Below, piece by piece: positions 52,216 to 61,304 of a stretch of 64,000 bases of DNA (the stretch's first letter is position 1; each line of letters opens with the position of its first letter). The notes below the pieces were generated by a model. That model was not told the origin of the DNA. It ran no database searches and saw nothing but the letters and a program-made list of their open reading frames with translations. Position numbers and translations under genes: made by a program. This stretch comes from JBBQWT01 sp038210375. Its GTDB lineage: Bacteria > Acidobacteriota > Terriglobia > Terriglobales > Acidobacteriaceae. The stretch lies in NCBI GenBank assembly GCA_038210375.1, contig JBBQWT010000010.1, positions 1 through 64,000 of the forward strand. The letters are read 5' to 3'.

Positions 52216-53340
52216 TTAGTGAGGCTTGCGTTTGCGGCTGACCCGCGGCTTGGGAATGTGCGACGCGGGAAGATCGGATACGGGAGTTTCGGCTGCGGGC
52301 TCCCGCAACTTTCGCATGTGAGCGGCCATGGCGTATTTCAGCTTATCGATACCTTCGCCGCTAACCGCGGAAACGGGGTAGAGCTCGAGCTTTTTCTTTT
52401 TACAATATTTTTCCAGTTGCGACAGCTTGTTCTTGCTTTTGGCGCTACCGTTTTCCGGAGGCGCGAGCGCATCGATCTTCGACGCTACGACGATCATGGG
52501 CTTATCCGGAAGTCCGGCGCCGAAGCTGGCCAGCTCCGCCATGATGATTTCGAATTCCTTCACTGGATCGCGCTCGCTGCCTCCCGAATCCGACACATCG
52601 ACGAGGTGCACCAGCAGCCGCGTGCGCTCAATGTGGCGCAGGAACTGGATGCCCAGGCCAGCTCCCAGGTGCGCGCCTTCAATCAATCCTGGAATGTCGG
52701 CGACCACAAAGCTTTCCATGTGCGGTTCCTGGCCCACGCTGACCACGCCGAGGTTGGGGGCCAGGGTGGTGAAGGGGTAATCGGCAATCTTGGGCCGCGC
52801 CGCCGAGATGCGCGAGATCAGCGTACTCTTGCCGGCGTTGGGATAACCCACCAGCCCGACATCGGCGAGGAGCTTTAATTCCAGCCGCAGTACCAGTTCC
52901 TCGCCGGCGCGTCCCAGCTCATGTTCGCGCGGGGCCTGGTGGGTGGGAGTGGCAAAGTGCTGGTTGCCGCGGCCTCCGCGCCCGCCACGGGCGATGACGA
53001 TCTTTTCATCGGGAAGAGAAAAATCGTGCAGGCGTTCGCCGGTCACGTCGTCATAAACGATCGTCCCCACCGGGACCTTCAGCACCAACGACTCGCCTTC
53101 CCTGCCGCTGCAGTTAGAGCCTTCGCCGTGTCGGCCGCGCTGCGCCTTGTATTCAGGATTGAACCTGAAGTGCACCAGGGTATTGTGGCGCTCGCTCGAT
53201 TCCATAAAGATGTCGCCGCCCTTGCCGCCGTCGCCACCCGAAGGGCCGCCGCGGGGCACGAATTTTTCGCGCCGGAAGGCCATGCAGCCGTTGCCTCCGC
53301 CGCCCGCAAAGAGCCGAATTTTGGCTTCATCGATAAACAT
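52216..53340 (-). CDS. obgE: GTPase Obg
   Basis: A 374-residue ribosome-associated GTPase. Residues 1-158 are the glycine-rich Obg fold (FIDEAKIRLFAGGGGNG, RGGPSGGDGGKGGD), followed by the G domain: G1 GYPNAGKST, G3 DIPGLIEGA, G4 ASKID, and G5 near PVSAVSGEG. The C-terminal tail is short, Pro/Lys-rich, without an OCT domain. ATG at 53340. It follows rpmA and rplU, the usual L21-L27-Obg order. Confidence 0.96.
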   Translation of the reverse strand: MFIDEAKIRLFAGGGGNGCMAFRREKFVPRGGPSGGDGGKGGDIFMESSERHNTLVHFRFNPEYKAQRGRHGEGSNCSGREGESLVLKVPVGTIVYDDVTGERLHDFSLPDEKIVIARGGRGGRGNQHFATPTHQAPREHELGRAGEELVLRLELKLLADVGLVGYPNAGKSTLISRISAARPKIADYPFTTLAPNLGVVSVGQEPHMESFVVADIPGLIEGAHLGAGLGIQFLRHIERTRLLVHLVDVSDSGGSERDPVKEFEIIMAELASFGAGLPDKPMIVVASKIDALAPPENGSAKSKNKLSQLEKYCKKKKLELYPVSAVSGEGIDKLKYAMAAHMRKLREPAAETPVSDLPASHIPKPRVSRKRKPH

Positions 53341-53439
53341 AGCTGGCTTCAGAGTACCAATTTTTCAGGGGAAAAAACGAAGGCCATCGGGCGCTTTGCC
53401 GGCCGCATCCGCACAGAGAATTAAACAGGTAAAAGGAAA

Positions 53440-53465
53440 GTGCCCCCGGAAGGCGCCGGGGGCAC
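53440..53465 (-). terminator. Terminator hairpin after rpmA
   Basis: GTGCCCCCGG and CCGGGGGCAC form a perfect 10-bp stem with a 6-base loop. On the minus strand it is followed by TTTCCTTTT, so it should end or attenuate the rplU-rpmA transcript before obgE. Confidence 0.8.
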
Positions 53466-53496
53466 ATCGATGCTTACGCGCTGCTACGCAGCTAGG

Positions 53497-53766
53497 CTAT
53501 GCCGTCACTGCTTCCGCAGCGACCACGTTGACGAACTTGCCTGTTTTGCCCTTGTTGACGAATTCCAGGGTGCCGGTAACTTTGGCGAACAGGGTGTCGT
53601 CGTTGCCGCGGCCCACGTTCAAGCCGGGCTTGATGCGGGTGCCGCGCTGCCGCACGATGATGGTGCCGCCGGTGATGAGCTGGCCGCCAAATGCCTTGAT
53701 GCCCAGCCGCTGTGCGTTGGAATCGCGTCCGTTTTTTGAGGATCCTAGACCTTTTTTATGCGCCAT
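53497..53766 (-). CDS. rpmA: Ribosomal protein bL27
   Basis: An 89-residue L27: MAHKKGLGSSKNGRDSN at the start, GGQLITGGTIIVRQRGT and GRGNDDTLFAKVTG; the N-terminal tail has the short form reaching the peptidyl-transferase centre. It starts six bases after the rplU stop and is followed by a terminator. Confidence 0.97.
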   Translation of the reverse strand: MAHKKGLGSSKNGRDSNAQRLGIKAFGGQLITGGTIIVRQRGTRIKPGLNVGRGNDDTLFAKVTGTLEFVNKGKTGKFVNVVAAEAVTA

Positions 53767-53772
53767 ATCGTT

Positions 53773-54357
53773 TTAGTTTTTCTTGTTCGGCTTCTTGCCG
53801 GACTGGGTGGATTTCTTGACTGCGGGTTTGGTTTTCGCGGCCTGGCTGGTGAGCTGCTCGTGGGTCACTTTCTTGGCCTTGGCTGATTCGCTCTTGTGGC
53901 TCTTGTGCACCTCGGCGCTGTGCGAGCCGGCATGGGGCTGGCTGCCGCGCTTGATGCGGGGACCGGCGCCGCGGGTCAAAAGTTCGCTCTCGGCTTTGGG
54001 CTTGCCTGCCGCCTTCACCTTCTTGGCGGGCAGTTCGGGAGCGCTGAACTTCTGGTCGCCGGAATTGATTTCCACGATGCGGACCGCGGTGTAAGGCTGG
54101 CGATGGCCGTAAAGCTTCTTGTATTGTTTCTTGCGTTTGAAATGGAAGACCATGATCTTGGGCGCGCGCGCCTCTTCGACCACGCTGCCCACCACCAGGG
54201 CTCCGGCAACTTTTCCCAGGCCGCCTTTGTCGCCGGTCACGGCCAGCACATCGTTGAATTCGATGCGGCCGTTCTCCGCCGCCATCTTTTCGACTCTAAT
54301 TGTGTCTCCGGGTGAAACTCGGTACTGCTTTCCCCCGGCGCGGATGACCGCGTACAT
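53773..54357 (-). CDS. rplU: Ribosomal protein bL21 with long basic C-terminal tail
   Basis: The first ~103 residues are a normal L21 (MYAVIRAGGKQYRV, GDTIRVEK, FHFKRKKQYKKLYGHRQPYT). The protein then continues for ~90 more residues (nt 54057-53776) rich in Lys, Ala and Ser, ending KSTQSGKKPNKKN. ATG at 54357 follows GGAGG; the frame is open to 54531 but that part is not L21. L21 is usually ~103 residues, so the tail is unusual; it may contact rRNA. Confidence 0.95.
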   Translation of the reverse strand: MYAVIRAGGKQYRVSPGDTIRVEKMAAENGRIEFNDVLAVTGDKGGLGKVAGALVVGSVVEEARAPKIMVFHFKRKKQYKKLYGHRQPYTAVRIVEINSGDQKFSAPELPAKKVKAAGKPKAESELLTRGAGPRIKRGSQPHAGSHSAEVHKSHKSESAKAKKVTHEQLTSQAAKTKPAVKKSTQSGKKPNKKN

Positions 54358-54591
54358 AGCGCCTCCAGCGCACGCTCTTTTGATTCCGGGGAATCTATTG
54401 TCCCGGCAGAATAAAGAACGGCGAATTACCAATTTGAGCTTGTGGCTACCACTCCAAACATGCGTGCAACCAGCATTCTTGGGTGGCCCCGGACATCGGT
54501 GGCCCACACATGGGCAAACCGAAAGGGGCACAGGCAGGAACCCGTCCGCTACAGCGAACTCAATGATTTTAACGTGTTAGGCGGGTTTTGG

Positions 54592-54867
54592 TCAACGAAT
54601 AGCAGATCGGGGTGGAGGCTCAGTTTGAACTTTTAAGTTCCTCGATGCCCGGTTGTGGAGGAATCTCTGGACAAAGAAGTCAACGAGAAAAGCCGTCGGA
54701 AGCCACAACAGTGCGATTCCGAAGAAGTAGCTGTTAACGACAGCGTTTTCCGAAATGTGGGTGTGGTTCAACAACCAGATCGCCAGTGGATACAGCAGCG
54801 CGGAAGGGATCGCAAACCACAGAAAGAACCAGCCCACGAGTGCCGCTATCTGCTTCAGGACCTCCAT
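54592..54867 (-). CDS. Small membrane protein of unknown function (91 aa)
   Basis: A 91-residue frame with two hydrophobic segments (IAALVGWFFLWFAIPSALLYPLAIWLL, about residues 7-33, and YFFGIALLWLPTAFLVDFFV, about 47-66) and a basic tail. ATG at 54867; an AGGA lies ten bases upstream. The composition looks like a true membrane protein, but there is no recognised family and no close neighbour on this strand within 230 bp. Confidence 0.6.
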   Translation of the reverse strand: MEVLKQIAALVGWFFLWFAIPSALLYPLAIWLLNHTHISENAVVNSYFFGIALLWLPTAFLVDFFVQRFLHNRASRNLKVQTEPPPRSAIR

Positions 54868-55121
54868 GCCGTAATCCTATGATGCTACGGTAAGAGATTT
54901 CCCTGAGCAATGGCAACAATTTCGCTGATAGCAGCGTTAACCGGATCCGTCGCTTCATAGAATGACATCAGCAAAGGGGGTGGCAAGGCCGGGACAGCAT
55001 CTACCGGTCGCCAGAAAACCACGCTAAGCCCGCCCCTTAGGATCGCTGCGTCTGGTTTCAAAACCGGGTGATATGCTCAAAACCTTAAGCCTGTACTAAT
55101 GAGAATATTTCAGGTTCCCCT

Positions 55122-56519
55122 ATGAGCCGCGAAGACCCGGCAGAACAACTCGGCCTCTCCTTCCGCCCCACCACCACTGCTGCTCCGCGGCGGGTGTGGA
55201 TGGTGCGGGAGCTGGTCAGCGCCGCGCGCACCGCGCTGGAGCGCGAATACAGCGATATCTGGGTGGAAGGCGAGATCTCAAACTACCGGCCGGCTGAATC
55301 CGGGCACCTTTATTTCACCATCAAAGACGGCGACGCGCAGTTGAAGGTGGTGATGTTCAAGACCCAGGCCCGCCTGCTGCGCTTCAAGCCGGTCAACGGA
55401 ATGCAGGTGGTCGTGCGCGGCCGGGTGACCATCTACGAGTCGCGCGGTGAGCTGCAAATCTACGCGGAATTTCTCGAGCCTAAAGGCGCCGGCGCGCTGC
55501 AGGTTGCCTTTGAACAACTCAAGAAAAAGCTGGCCGATGAAGGCCTGTTCGATGCCGCGCACAAGAAGCCTTTGCCGGTGCTGCCGCGATGTATTGGCAT
55601 CATCACGTCGGCACGTGGGGCCGCCCTCCGCGACATCCTCAACGTACTGGGACGGCGCCACGCCGGGGTCAGCGTGCTGATCTATCCGGCTCAGGTGCAG
55701 GGAGAGGCCGCGCCCGGCGACGTCACCACCGCTTTGAAGTACTTCAACCGCGCCCGCAACGTGGATGTCATCATCGTCGCGCGCGGCGGGGGCTCCATCG
55801 AAGACCTGGCGGCGTTCAACGACGAAGCGCTGGCGCGGGCCATCTTCGCCTCCAAAATTCCGGTGATTTCGGCGGTGGGCCACGAAACCGATTTCACCAT
55901 CGCCGATTTCGTCGCCGATCACCGCTCTCCCACGCCATCGGCGGCCGCTGAGATCGTGGTGCAATCGCGCCAGGTACTGAATAACATCCTCGTCACCCAG
56001 CGGGAGCGCATGGTCCGCGCCGTTCGCTTCCGGCTGCTGTCGGCGCGCAACCAGTTGCACGATATTTCGCAGCTCCGCACCGTGCCCCGCATGCGTTACG
56101 CCATTACCCACCGTCAGCAGCGGCTCGACGACGCCACCCACCGGTTGACCATGGCGCAGCGGCAAATTCTGCATCGCTGCCGGGGACGCGTCGATGTCGC
56201 CGCCGCACGCCTCGCTCATCATGACCTGCGGCGGGTTCTCGAAGGCATGCGCCGGGGATTCAAATCCGCGTCGGAAAGATTTGCGCTGGTGGTCCGCGGC
56301 TATCTCCGGCAGAAGACCGCCCACTGGGAACGCGTGCACGGGCGCATGGAAACGTTGTCTCCGCTGAAGATCCTCGATCGCGGCTATGCCCTAATATTCG
56401 ACGCGCAGGGAAACCTGTTGCGCGACGCGTCGCAGGTGCGGCCGGGGGACCTCGTCTCCGCCCGCCTCGCCCGGGGAGGCATTAACGCTGAAGTCAAAAA
56501 GACCAAAAACGGCATCTAA
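55122..56519 (+). CDS. xseA: Exodeoxyribonuclease VII large subunit
   Basis: A 465-residue nuclease subunit for degrading single-stranded DNA. An N-terminal OB fold (WVEGEISNYRPAESGHLYFTIKD) is followed by the catalytic domain with VIIVARGGGSIEDLAAFNDE and SAVGHETDFTIADFVADHRSPTPSAAAE, and a coiled-coil C-terminus with SPLKILDRGYALI. ATG at 55122. The small subunit xseB is not next to it, as far as the window shows. Confidence 0.95.
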   Translation: MSREDPAEQLGLSFRPTTTAAPRRVWMVRELVSAARTALEREYSDIWVEGEISNYRPAESGHLYFTIKDGDAQLKVVMFKTQARLLRFKPVNGMQVVVRGRVTIYESRGELQIYAEFLEPKGAGALQVAFEQLKKKLADEGLFDAAHKKPLPVLPRCIGIITSARGAALRDILNVLGRRHAGVSVLIYPAQVQGEAAPGDVTTALKYFNRARNVDVIIVARGGGSIEDLAAFNDEALARAIFASKIPVISAVGHETDFTIADFVADHRSPTPSAAAEIVVQSRQVLNNILVTQRERMVRAVRFRLLSARNQLHDISQLRTVPRMRYAITHRQQRLDDATHRLTMAQRQILHRCRGRVDVAAARLAHHDLRRVLEGMRRGFKSASERFALVVRGYLRQKTAHWERVHGRMETLSPLKILDRGYALIFDAQGNLLRDASQVRPGDLVSARLARGGINAEVKKTKNGI

Positions 56520-56609
56520 CCAAACCCCGGCATCAATTAAAGTAGAAGAGCAGCCGGCAGCACGATGGGCCGGCATGGCGCAAGCGCGGCGCAACGGATT
56601 TGAGGTTGC

Positions 56610-58004
56610 ATGAGAAAACTTTTCGGCACCGACGGGATTCGCGGCAAGGCGGGCGAATACCCGCTTGATCCAATTACCGTTTTCGCCATCGGGCAGGCGC
56701 TCGGACATCACCTGGGCAAGGTGGGCGGCCAGTTGCGCGTGGTCATTGGCCAGGACACTCGGCAATCCGGCGCCAGCATCGCGTGCGCCCTGGCCGGCGG
56801 CCTGGCCTCGGCGGCAGTGACGGTTGACAACGCCGGAGTCGTGACCACTCCCGCCATCGCCTACCTGGCGCGCACCCGCGGATATTCAGCGGGCATCGTC
56901 ATTTCCGCGTCCCATAATCCCTGGTATGACAACGGCATTAAAGTTTTTGGCGGCGACGGATATAAGTTGCCCGACAGCATCGAGCTTGACATCGAAATTG
57001 AAATTTTCTCTTCCATTGAAAGAAACGAAAACAACGGCGCCCATGGGGCCAGGGGAGTGATCGAAGCCTGCGACGCCAAAATTCAAGGCAACGATGTTCC
57101 TCTCCCCGTCGATCCCAGCCTGCGCGAAGCCTATGAAGCCTGGCTGATCGATATGGTGCGCGGGGTTGATCTCAGCAAACTCAAAGTGGTGGTGGATTGC
57201 GCCAACGGAGCGGCCAGCGAGATGGCCAAAGACGTCATGAAGGCCTGCGGAGTGCAGGCGACTTTCATCCATTGCTCGCCCAGCGGCCGAAACATTAATG
57301 ACCAGTGCGGTGCGTTGTATCCGGATGTCGTGGCCGCTGAAGTGGTGAAACAAAAGGCCGACCTGGGAATCTCGTTCGACGGGGACGCCGACCGCGTCTT
57401 GTTCGCCGACGCCCAGGGCAAGGTGGTGAATGGCGACGCCGTCCTGTTGCTCGCCGGCCGCGAGATGGCGCAACGCGGCGCCCTGGTGGGTAAAACCGTG
57501 GTAGCCACCACCATGTCAAACATGGGACTCGAATCAGCGCTCCGCAGCCATGGCATCAAAATGCTGCGCGCGCCGGTGGGCGACAAGTACGTTCTGGAAG
57601 AGATGCAGAAGAATGGAGCAGTGCTGGGCGGCGAACAATCCGGCCACATTATCTTCTCCGACCTGGCCACCACCGGCGATGGCTTGCTCACGGCGTTAAA
57701 GGTGATGGAAATTCTGGGGCGAAGCGGCCAGCCTATCCAGAAACTGCTCAGCGATTTCCACGTGTTCCCCCAGATCATCAAGAACGTCAGGGTGAAGGAG
57801 AAGCGCCCCCTGGACCAGATCTTCGCGGTGGCCGCCACCATCCAGGCGGCACAGGATGACCTCAAGGACCAGGGCCGGGTGGTCGTCCGCTATTCGGGGA
57901 CCGAGGCCTTGTGCCGGGTAATGATCGAAGCGTCATCACAGGAAAAAACTCAGCATTGGGCGGATGAGATTTCCACTGTCATTCAGAAAGACATTGGGGT
58001 TTGA
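56610..58004 (+). CDS. glmM: Phosphoglucosamine mutase
   Basis: A 464-residue enzyme turning glucosamine-6-phosphate into glucosamine-1-phosphate for UDP-GlcNAc, thus peptidoglycan and lipopolysaccharide. LFGTDGIRG at the start, ISASHNPWYDNGIK with the phosphoserine, the metal loop FDGDADRV, GGEQSGH and VVRYSGTEALCRVM are GlmM-specific. ATG at 56610. It begins 90 bp after xseA. Confidence 0.95.
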   Translation: MRKLFGTDGIRGKAGEYPLDPITVFAIGQALGHHLGKVGGQLRVVIGQDTRQSGASIACALAGGLASAAVTVDNAGVVTTPAIAYLARTRGYSAGIVISASHNPWYDNGIKVFGGDGYKLPDSIELDIEIEIFSSIERNENNGAHGARGVIEACDAKIQGNDVPLPVDPSLREAYEAWLIDMVRGVDLSKLKVVVDCANGAASEMAKDVMKACGVQATFIHCSPSGRNINDQCGALYPDVVAAEVVKQKADLGISFDGDADRVLFADAQGKVVNGDAVLLLAGREMAQRGALVGKTVVATTMSNMGLESALRSHGIKMLRAPVGDKYVLEEMQKNGAVLGGEQSGHIIFSDLATTGDGLLTALKVMEILGRSGQPIQKLLSDFHVFPQIIKNVRVKEKRPLDQIFAVAATIQAAQDDLKDQGRVVVRYSGTEALCRVMIEASSQEKTQHWADEISTVIQKDIGV

Positions 58005-58029
58005 TTCCGCCTGGTTTAATTCCCCGGGC

Positions 58030-60867
58030 CTAATCCAAATCCCGCCAGTTTTTTCCCACGCCAATCTCCACCCGCAACGGCACACGCAACGGGTACGCCT
58101 CTTCCATCTGCTGGCGCACCAGCTCGCGCATCTCTTCCACCTCGGCCACCGGCACCTCGAACACCAGCTCGTCATGCACCTGCAGGGTCATGCGTGATTT
58201 CAGTTTCCGCTTCAGGATTTCGCCGTCGATGCGGATCATGGCCAGCTTGATCAGGTCGGCGGCGGTGCCTTGCAGCGGGGAATTGACCGCGATGCGCTCG
58301 GCAAAGCCGCGCATGTTGGCGTTGCGGCTGTTGATATCGGGGATCGGCCGCACCCGTCCCAGCAGCGTGCGCACCTTTTGATCGCGCCGGGTTTCTCCGA
58401 GGGTGCGATCGATGAACGTGCGCACCCCTGCGTACTTATCGAAGTACGCTTCGATGAACTTCTTGGCCTCGCGCGGCTCGATGCCCAACTGTTGCGACAA
58501 TCCGAAAGCGGAAAGGCCATACACGATGCCGAAATTCACCGCCTTGGCGCGGCGGCGGTGTTCGGCGTTGAGCATCATGGGCGGAATGCCAAATACCTCT
58601 GAGGCGGTGAGGGTATGAATGTCATCGCCGCGGCGGTAGGCCTCGGTAAGCAGCTTGTCTTCGGAATAATGGGCCAGCAGGCGCAGCTCGATCTGCGAAT
58701 AATCAGCGGCCAGCAACACGAAGCCGGGCTCGGCGATAAAGGCCGCGCGAATCTCGCGGCCCATCTCGGTGCGGATGGGAATGTTCTGCAGATTGGGATT
58801 GGTGGATGACAGCCGGCCAGTGGCGGTGGTGGCATGATTGAACGTGGTATGCAGGCGCTGGGTGCAGCGGTTCAGCAGCGCCGGTAGCGCGTCCACGTAG
58901 GTGGATTTCAGTTTGGCCAGCTTGCGGTAATCCAGCACCAGTTGCGGCGCCTCGTGGTGCAGCGCCAGCTCCTCCAGAACGTCCACCGCAGTTGAAATCG
59001 TTTTGCCCTTGCCGTATTTCAACGGCTTGGGCAGGTTCATCTTGTTGAAGAGCACGTCGCCCAGCTGCTTGGGAGAATTGATATTGAATTCCATGCCCGC
59101 CAGTTCGTGGATTTGTTTGGCTTTGGCCGCGCACTCGGTTTCGAGGCGTGACGACATCTCTTTGAGGACGTCGCAATCAATCTTGACCCCGGCCATCTCC
59201 ATGCGCGCCAGCACCGGCACCAGGGGCAGGTCAATTTCGTTGTACAGCCGGGTCAGGCCTTCGGCCTCCACCTCGGCGCTCAATACCGCGGCCAGCCTTC
59301 CGGTAACGTCGGCCGCTTGCGCCGGCGAGTTGGCAAGGTTCACGTTAAATTTGCGTAGCGCCACCTCTTTGAGCGAGTGATTGCTCCACGTGGGATTCAG
59401 CAGGTACGAATAGAGCATGGTGTCATGGCGCACCCCGGCCAGGGTGATGCCTCCGGCCTGCAGCGCGTGCGTGACCGCTTTCGAATCATGCACCGCCTTG
59501 GGAAATTTCTCATCTTCGAGCGCAGCAGCCGCCGCCTTGCCGGCTGCGCTTTGGGTGCTCATGACCGCCGCCGACCCAGGCTCCGCCGAAATCGCGATCT
59601 GGTGCGCCGGCTGAGCGATGCTGCCCACCGCGTTGTCGCCGGCCACCAGCGCCTGTGCCTCCGGAGAGGCCTCGGCCTGCATCAGCGGCAACTGCATCTC
59701 CTCGCCGCTGTCCGCGGCTTCGTCATCCCCGGGCGCCGCAGGCTGCATGGCGGGCGCCACCGAATCGACGGCCACCGCGATTCCAGATTTTCTGGCCGCC
59801 TTTAACAGCTTCTGGATTTCAGTCGCCAGTGAGACTTCGAGCACCTGGGTCTCGCCAAACTCGGTGGAGGTTTCGGTGACCAGCTCTTTGAGCAGGGTGT
59901 TGAACTCCAGTTCTTTGAAAAGCGAGCGCAGCTCGTCGAGGTTCGGCTCCTGGATGCGCATGATGTCGAGGTCCATCTCCACCGGGACGTAGCAATCGAT
60001 GGTGACCAGGCCCTTGCTCTTGAGGATGTTTTCGCGATTCGTCTGCAGCGATTCGCGGTAGCTCTTGCGCTCCACTTCGGCAGCCCGTTCGATCGCCTGT
60101 TCCACTGAGCCGAAGCGCAGGATCAGGTCCACCGACCCCTTGTCCCCAATGCCCGGCGCTCCGGGAATGTTGTCGATGGCGTCGCCGCGCAGCGCCATGA
60201 CATCCACCACCTGCGCGGGCTTCACCCCCAATATCTCTTCGACCTTCGCGGGATCGCTGATCAGGTTGTCCTTCATCGGGTTGAGGACTGAGACTTTGTC
60301 GTTCACCAGCTGCATCATGTCCTTGTCGCTGGAAACGATGAACACCGAGTGATCTCCCTCGGCGGCCTGGCGCGCCAGGGTGCCGATAACGTCGTCGGCC
60401 TCAAAACCTTCATGCGCCAGTATGGGAATGCGGTAGGCCTCGAGGGCGCGGCGAATGTAAGGCACCTGCTGCGCCAGATCGGGCGGCATCTCGGCGCGGT
60501 GGGCTTTGTAGCCGAGATACTGCGTCTCCTGAAATGTGCGGGTCTTGATGTCGAATTTGCGCACGCTGGTGATCGCGCGCGCCTGCTCATCGCGGAAGGT
60601 GGGGCCGGAAAGATCGAACACCGCCGCCAGGTACTGCGGCGAAAAGTCGGCGCGAAGCTTGCGCAGCATGTTCACGAAGACATACACGGCGGCGGTGGGC
60701 AAGCCGCTGCGGGTGGACATGGGCCGCTGCCTGACCATGGCGTGGTAGGCGCGAAAAATGTAACCCATCGCATCGATCAGGTAAATGCGGCCGTCGCCGG
60801 AAGCTGGATTGGATTCGCTCAAAAGGGAGATGCTCGGTCGGTTCTGCTTGCTGTATAAGTTTAACAA
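58030..60867 (-). CDS. polA: DNA polymerase I with inactive proofreading domain
   Basis: A ~945-residue Pol I. The 5' nuclease is at residues ~25-330 (YLIDAMGYIFRAYHAM, FEADDVIGTLA, VSSDKDMMQLV, LRGDAIDNIPGAPGIGDKG). The polymerase domain has motif A DYSQIELRLLAHYSED, motif B RRRAKAVNFGIVYGLS and motif C LQVHDELVFEV. The middle 3'-5' exonuclease is degenerate: motif I reads VAVDSVAP in place of FDTET and motif II reads HDSKAVT in place of NLKYD, with an Ala/Glu-rich insert (residues ~370-450). It should lack proofreading. The start is uncertain: TTG at 60867 or TTG at 60822; neither has a good ribosome site. Confidence 0.95.
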   Translation of the reverse strand: MLNLYSKQNRPSISLLSESNPASGDGRIYLIDAMGYIFRAYHAMVRQRPMSTRSGLPTAAVYVFVNMLRKLRADFSPQYLAAVFDLSGPTFRDEQARAITSVRKFDIKTRTFQETQYLGYKAHRAEMPPDLAQQVPYIRRALEAYRIPILAHEGFEADDVIGTLARQAAEGDHSVFIVSSDKDMMQLVNDKVSVLNPMKDNLISDPAKVEEILGVKPAQVVDVMALRGDAIDNIPGAPGIGDKGSVDLILRFGSVEQAIERAAEVERKSYRESLQTNRENILKSKGLVTIDCYVPVEMDLDIMRIQEPNLDELRSLFKELEFNTLLKELVTETSTEFGETQVLEVSLATEIQKLLKAARKSGIAVAVDSVAPAMQPAAPGDDEAADSGEEMQLPLMQAEASPEAQALVAGDNAVGSIAQPAHQIAISAEPGSAAVMSTQSAAGKAAAAALEDEKFPKAVHDSKAVTHALQAGGITLAGVRHDTMLYSYLLNPTWSNHSLKEVALRKFNVNLANSPAQAADVTGRLAAVLSAEVEAEGLTRLYNEIDLPLVPVLARMEMAGVKIDCDVLKEMSSRLETECAAKAKQIHELAGMEFNINSPKQLGDVLFNKMNLPKPLKYGKGKTISTAVDVLEELALHHEAPQLVLDYRKLAKLKSTYVDALPALLNRCTQRLHTTFNHATTATGRLSSTNPNLQNIPIRTEMGREIRAAFIAEPGFVLLAADYSQIELRLLAHYSEDKLLTEAYRRGDDIHTLTASEVFGIPPMMLNAEHRRRAKAVNFGIVYGLSAFGLSQQLGIEPREAKKFIEAYFDKYAGVRTFIDRTLGETRRDQKVRTLLGRVRPIPDINSRNANMRGFAERIAVNSPLQGTAADLIKLAMIRIDGEILKRKLKSRMTLQVHDELVFEVPVAEVEEMRELVRQQMEEAYPLRVPLRVEIGVGKNWRDLD

Positions 60868-61304
60868 CTTGAGCCTGCCGCCCGCGGAGTCTACGACGGG
60901 AGCGCCGGTTTATATATCCTGCGGGACGGATGCCACGCTATATATCCTCCGGGAGAGAGCGCACGTTTTATATGAATTGTCATTCCGAGCGCAAGCCGAG
61001 GAACCCTTCTCTCGGAATGACAATTCAAATAAAGCGCGTATTTCTGTCCGGGGGACATATAAAACTTGGGCTGACTTCATGTGCAATAGACCTGAGGTCC
61101 GCTGCTCCCCCAACAATTACAGACGACAGTCTCCGCCTCTGGCCCGGCCAGGGTCGTGTCCAGAGGAGTACCGGGCTGTGAGCGATGCAACTCCATTCTG
61201 CAAGCTCGAATCCAATTGCTGGGAATACTTCAAAATATCCGGTTACGCGAAATAATTTCGACTTCCAGTGGCGGCCTGCGGCCCGCGACTCTTGGAGACA
61301 CACA
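60868..61304. other. Intergenic region with small inverted repeats
   Basis: No gene. GAATTGTCATTCCGAG at 60974-60989 is repeated perfectly inverted at 61011-61026, making a 53-bp mini-element; the left half is related to 36021-36055. Two TATATATCCTxCGGGA words lie at about 60910-60926 and 60939-60954, and GTCCGGGGGACATATAAAA at about 61047-61065. Confidence 0.6.
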
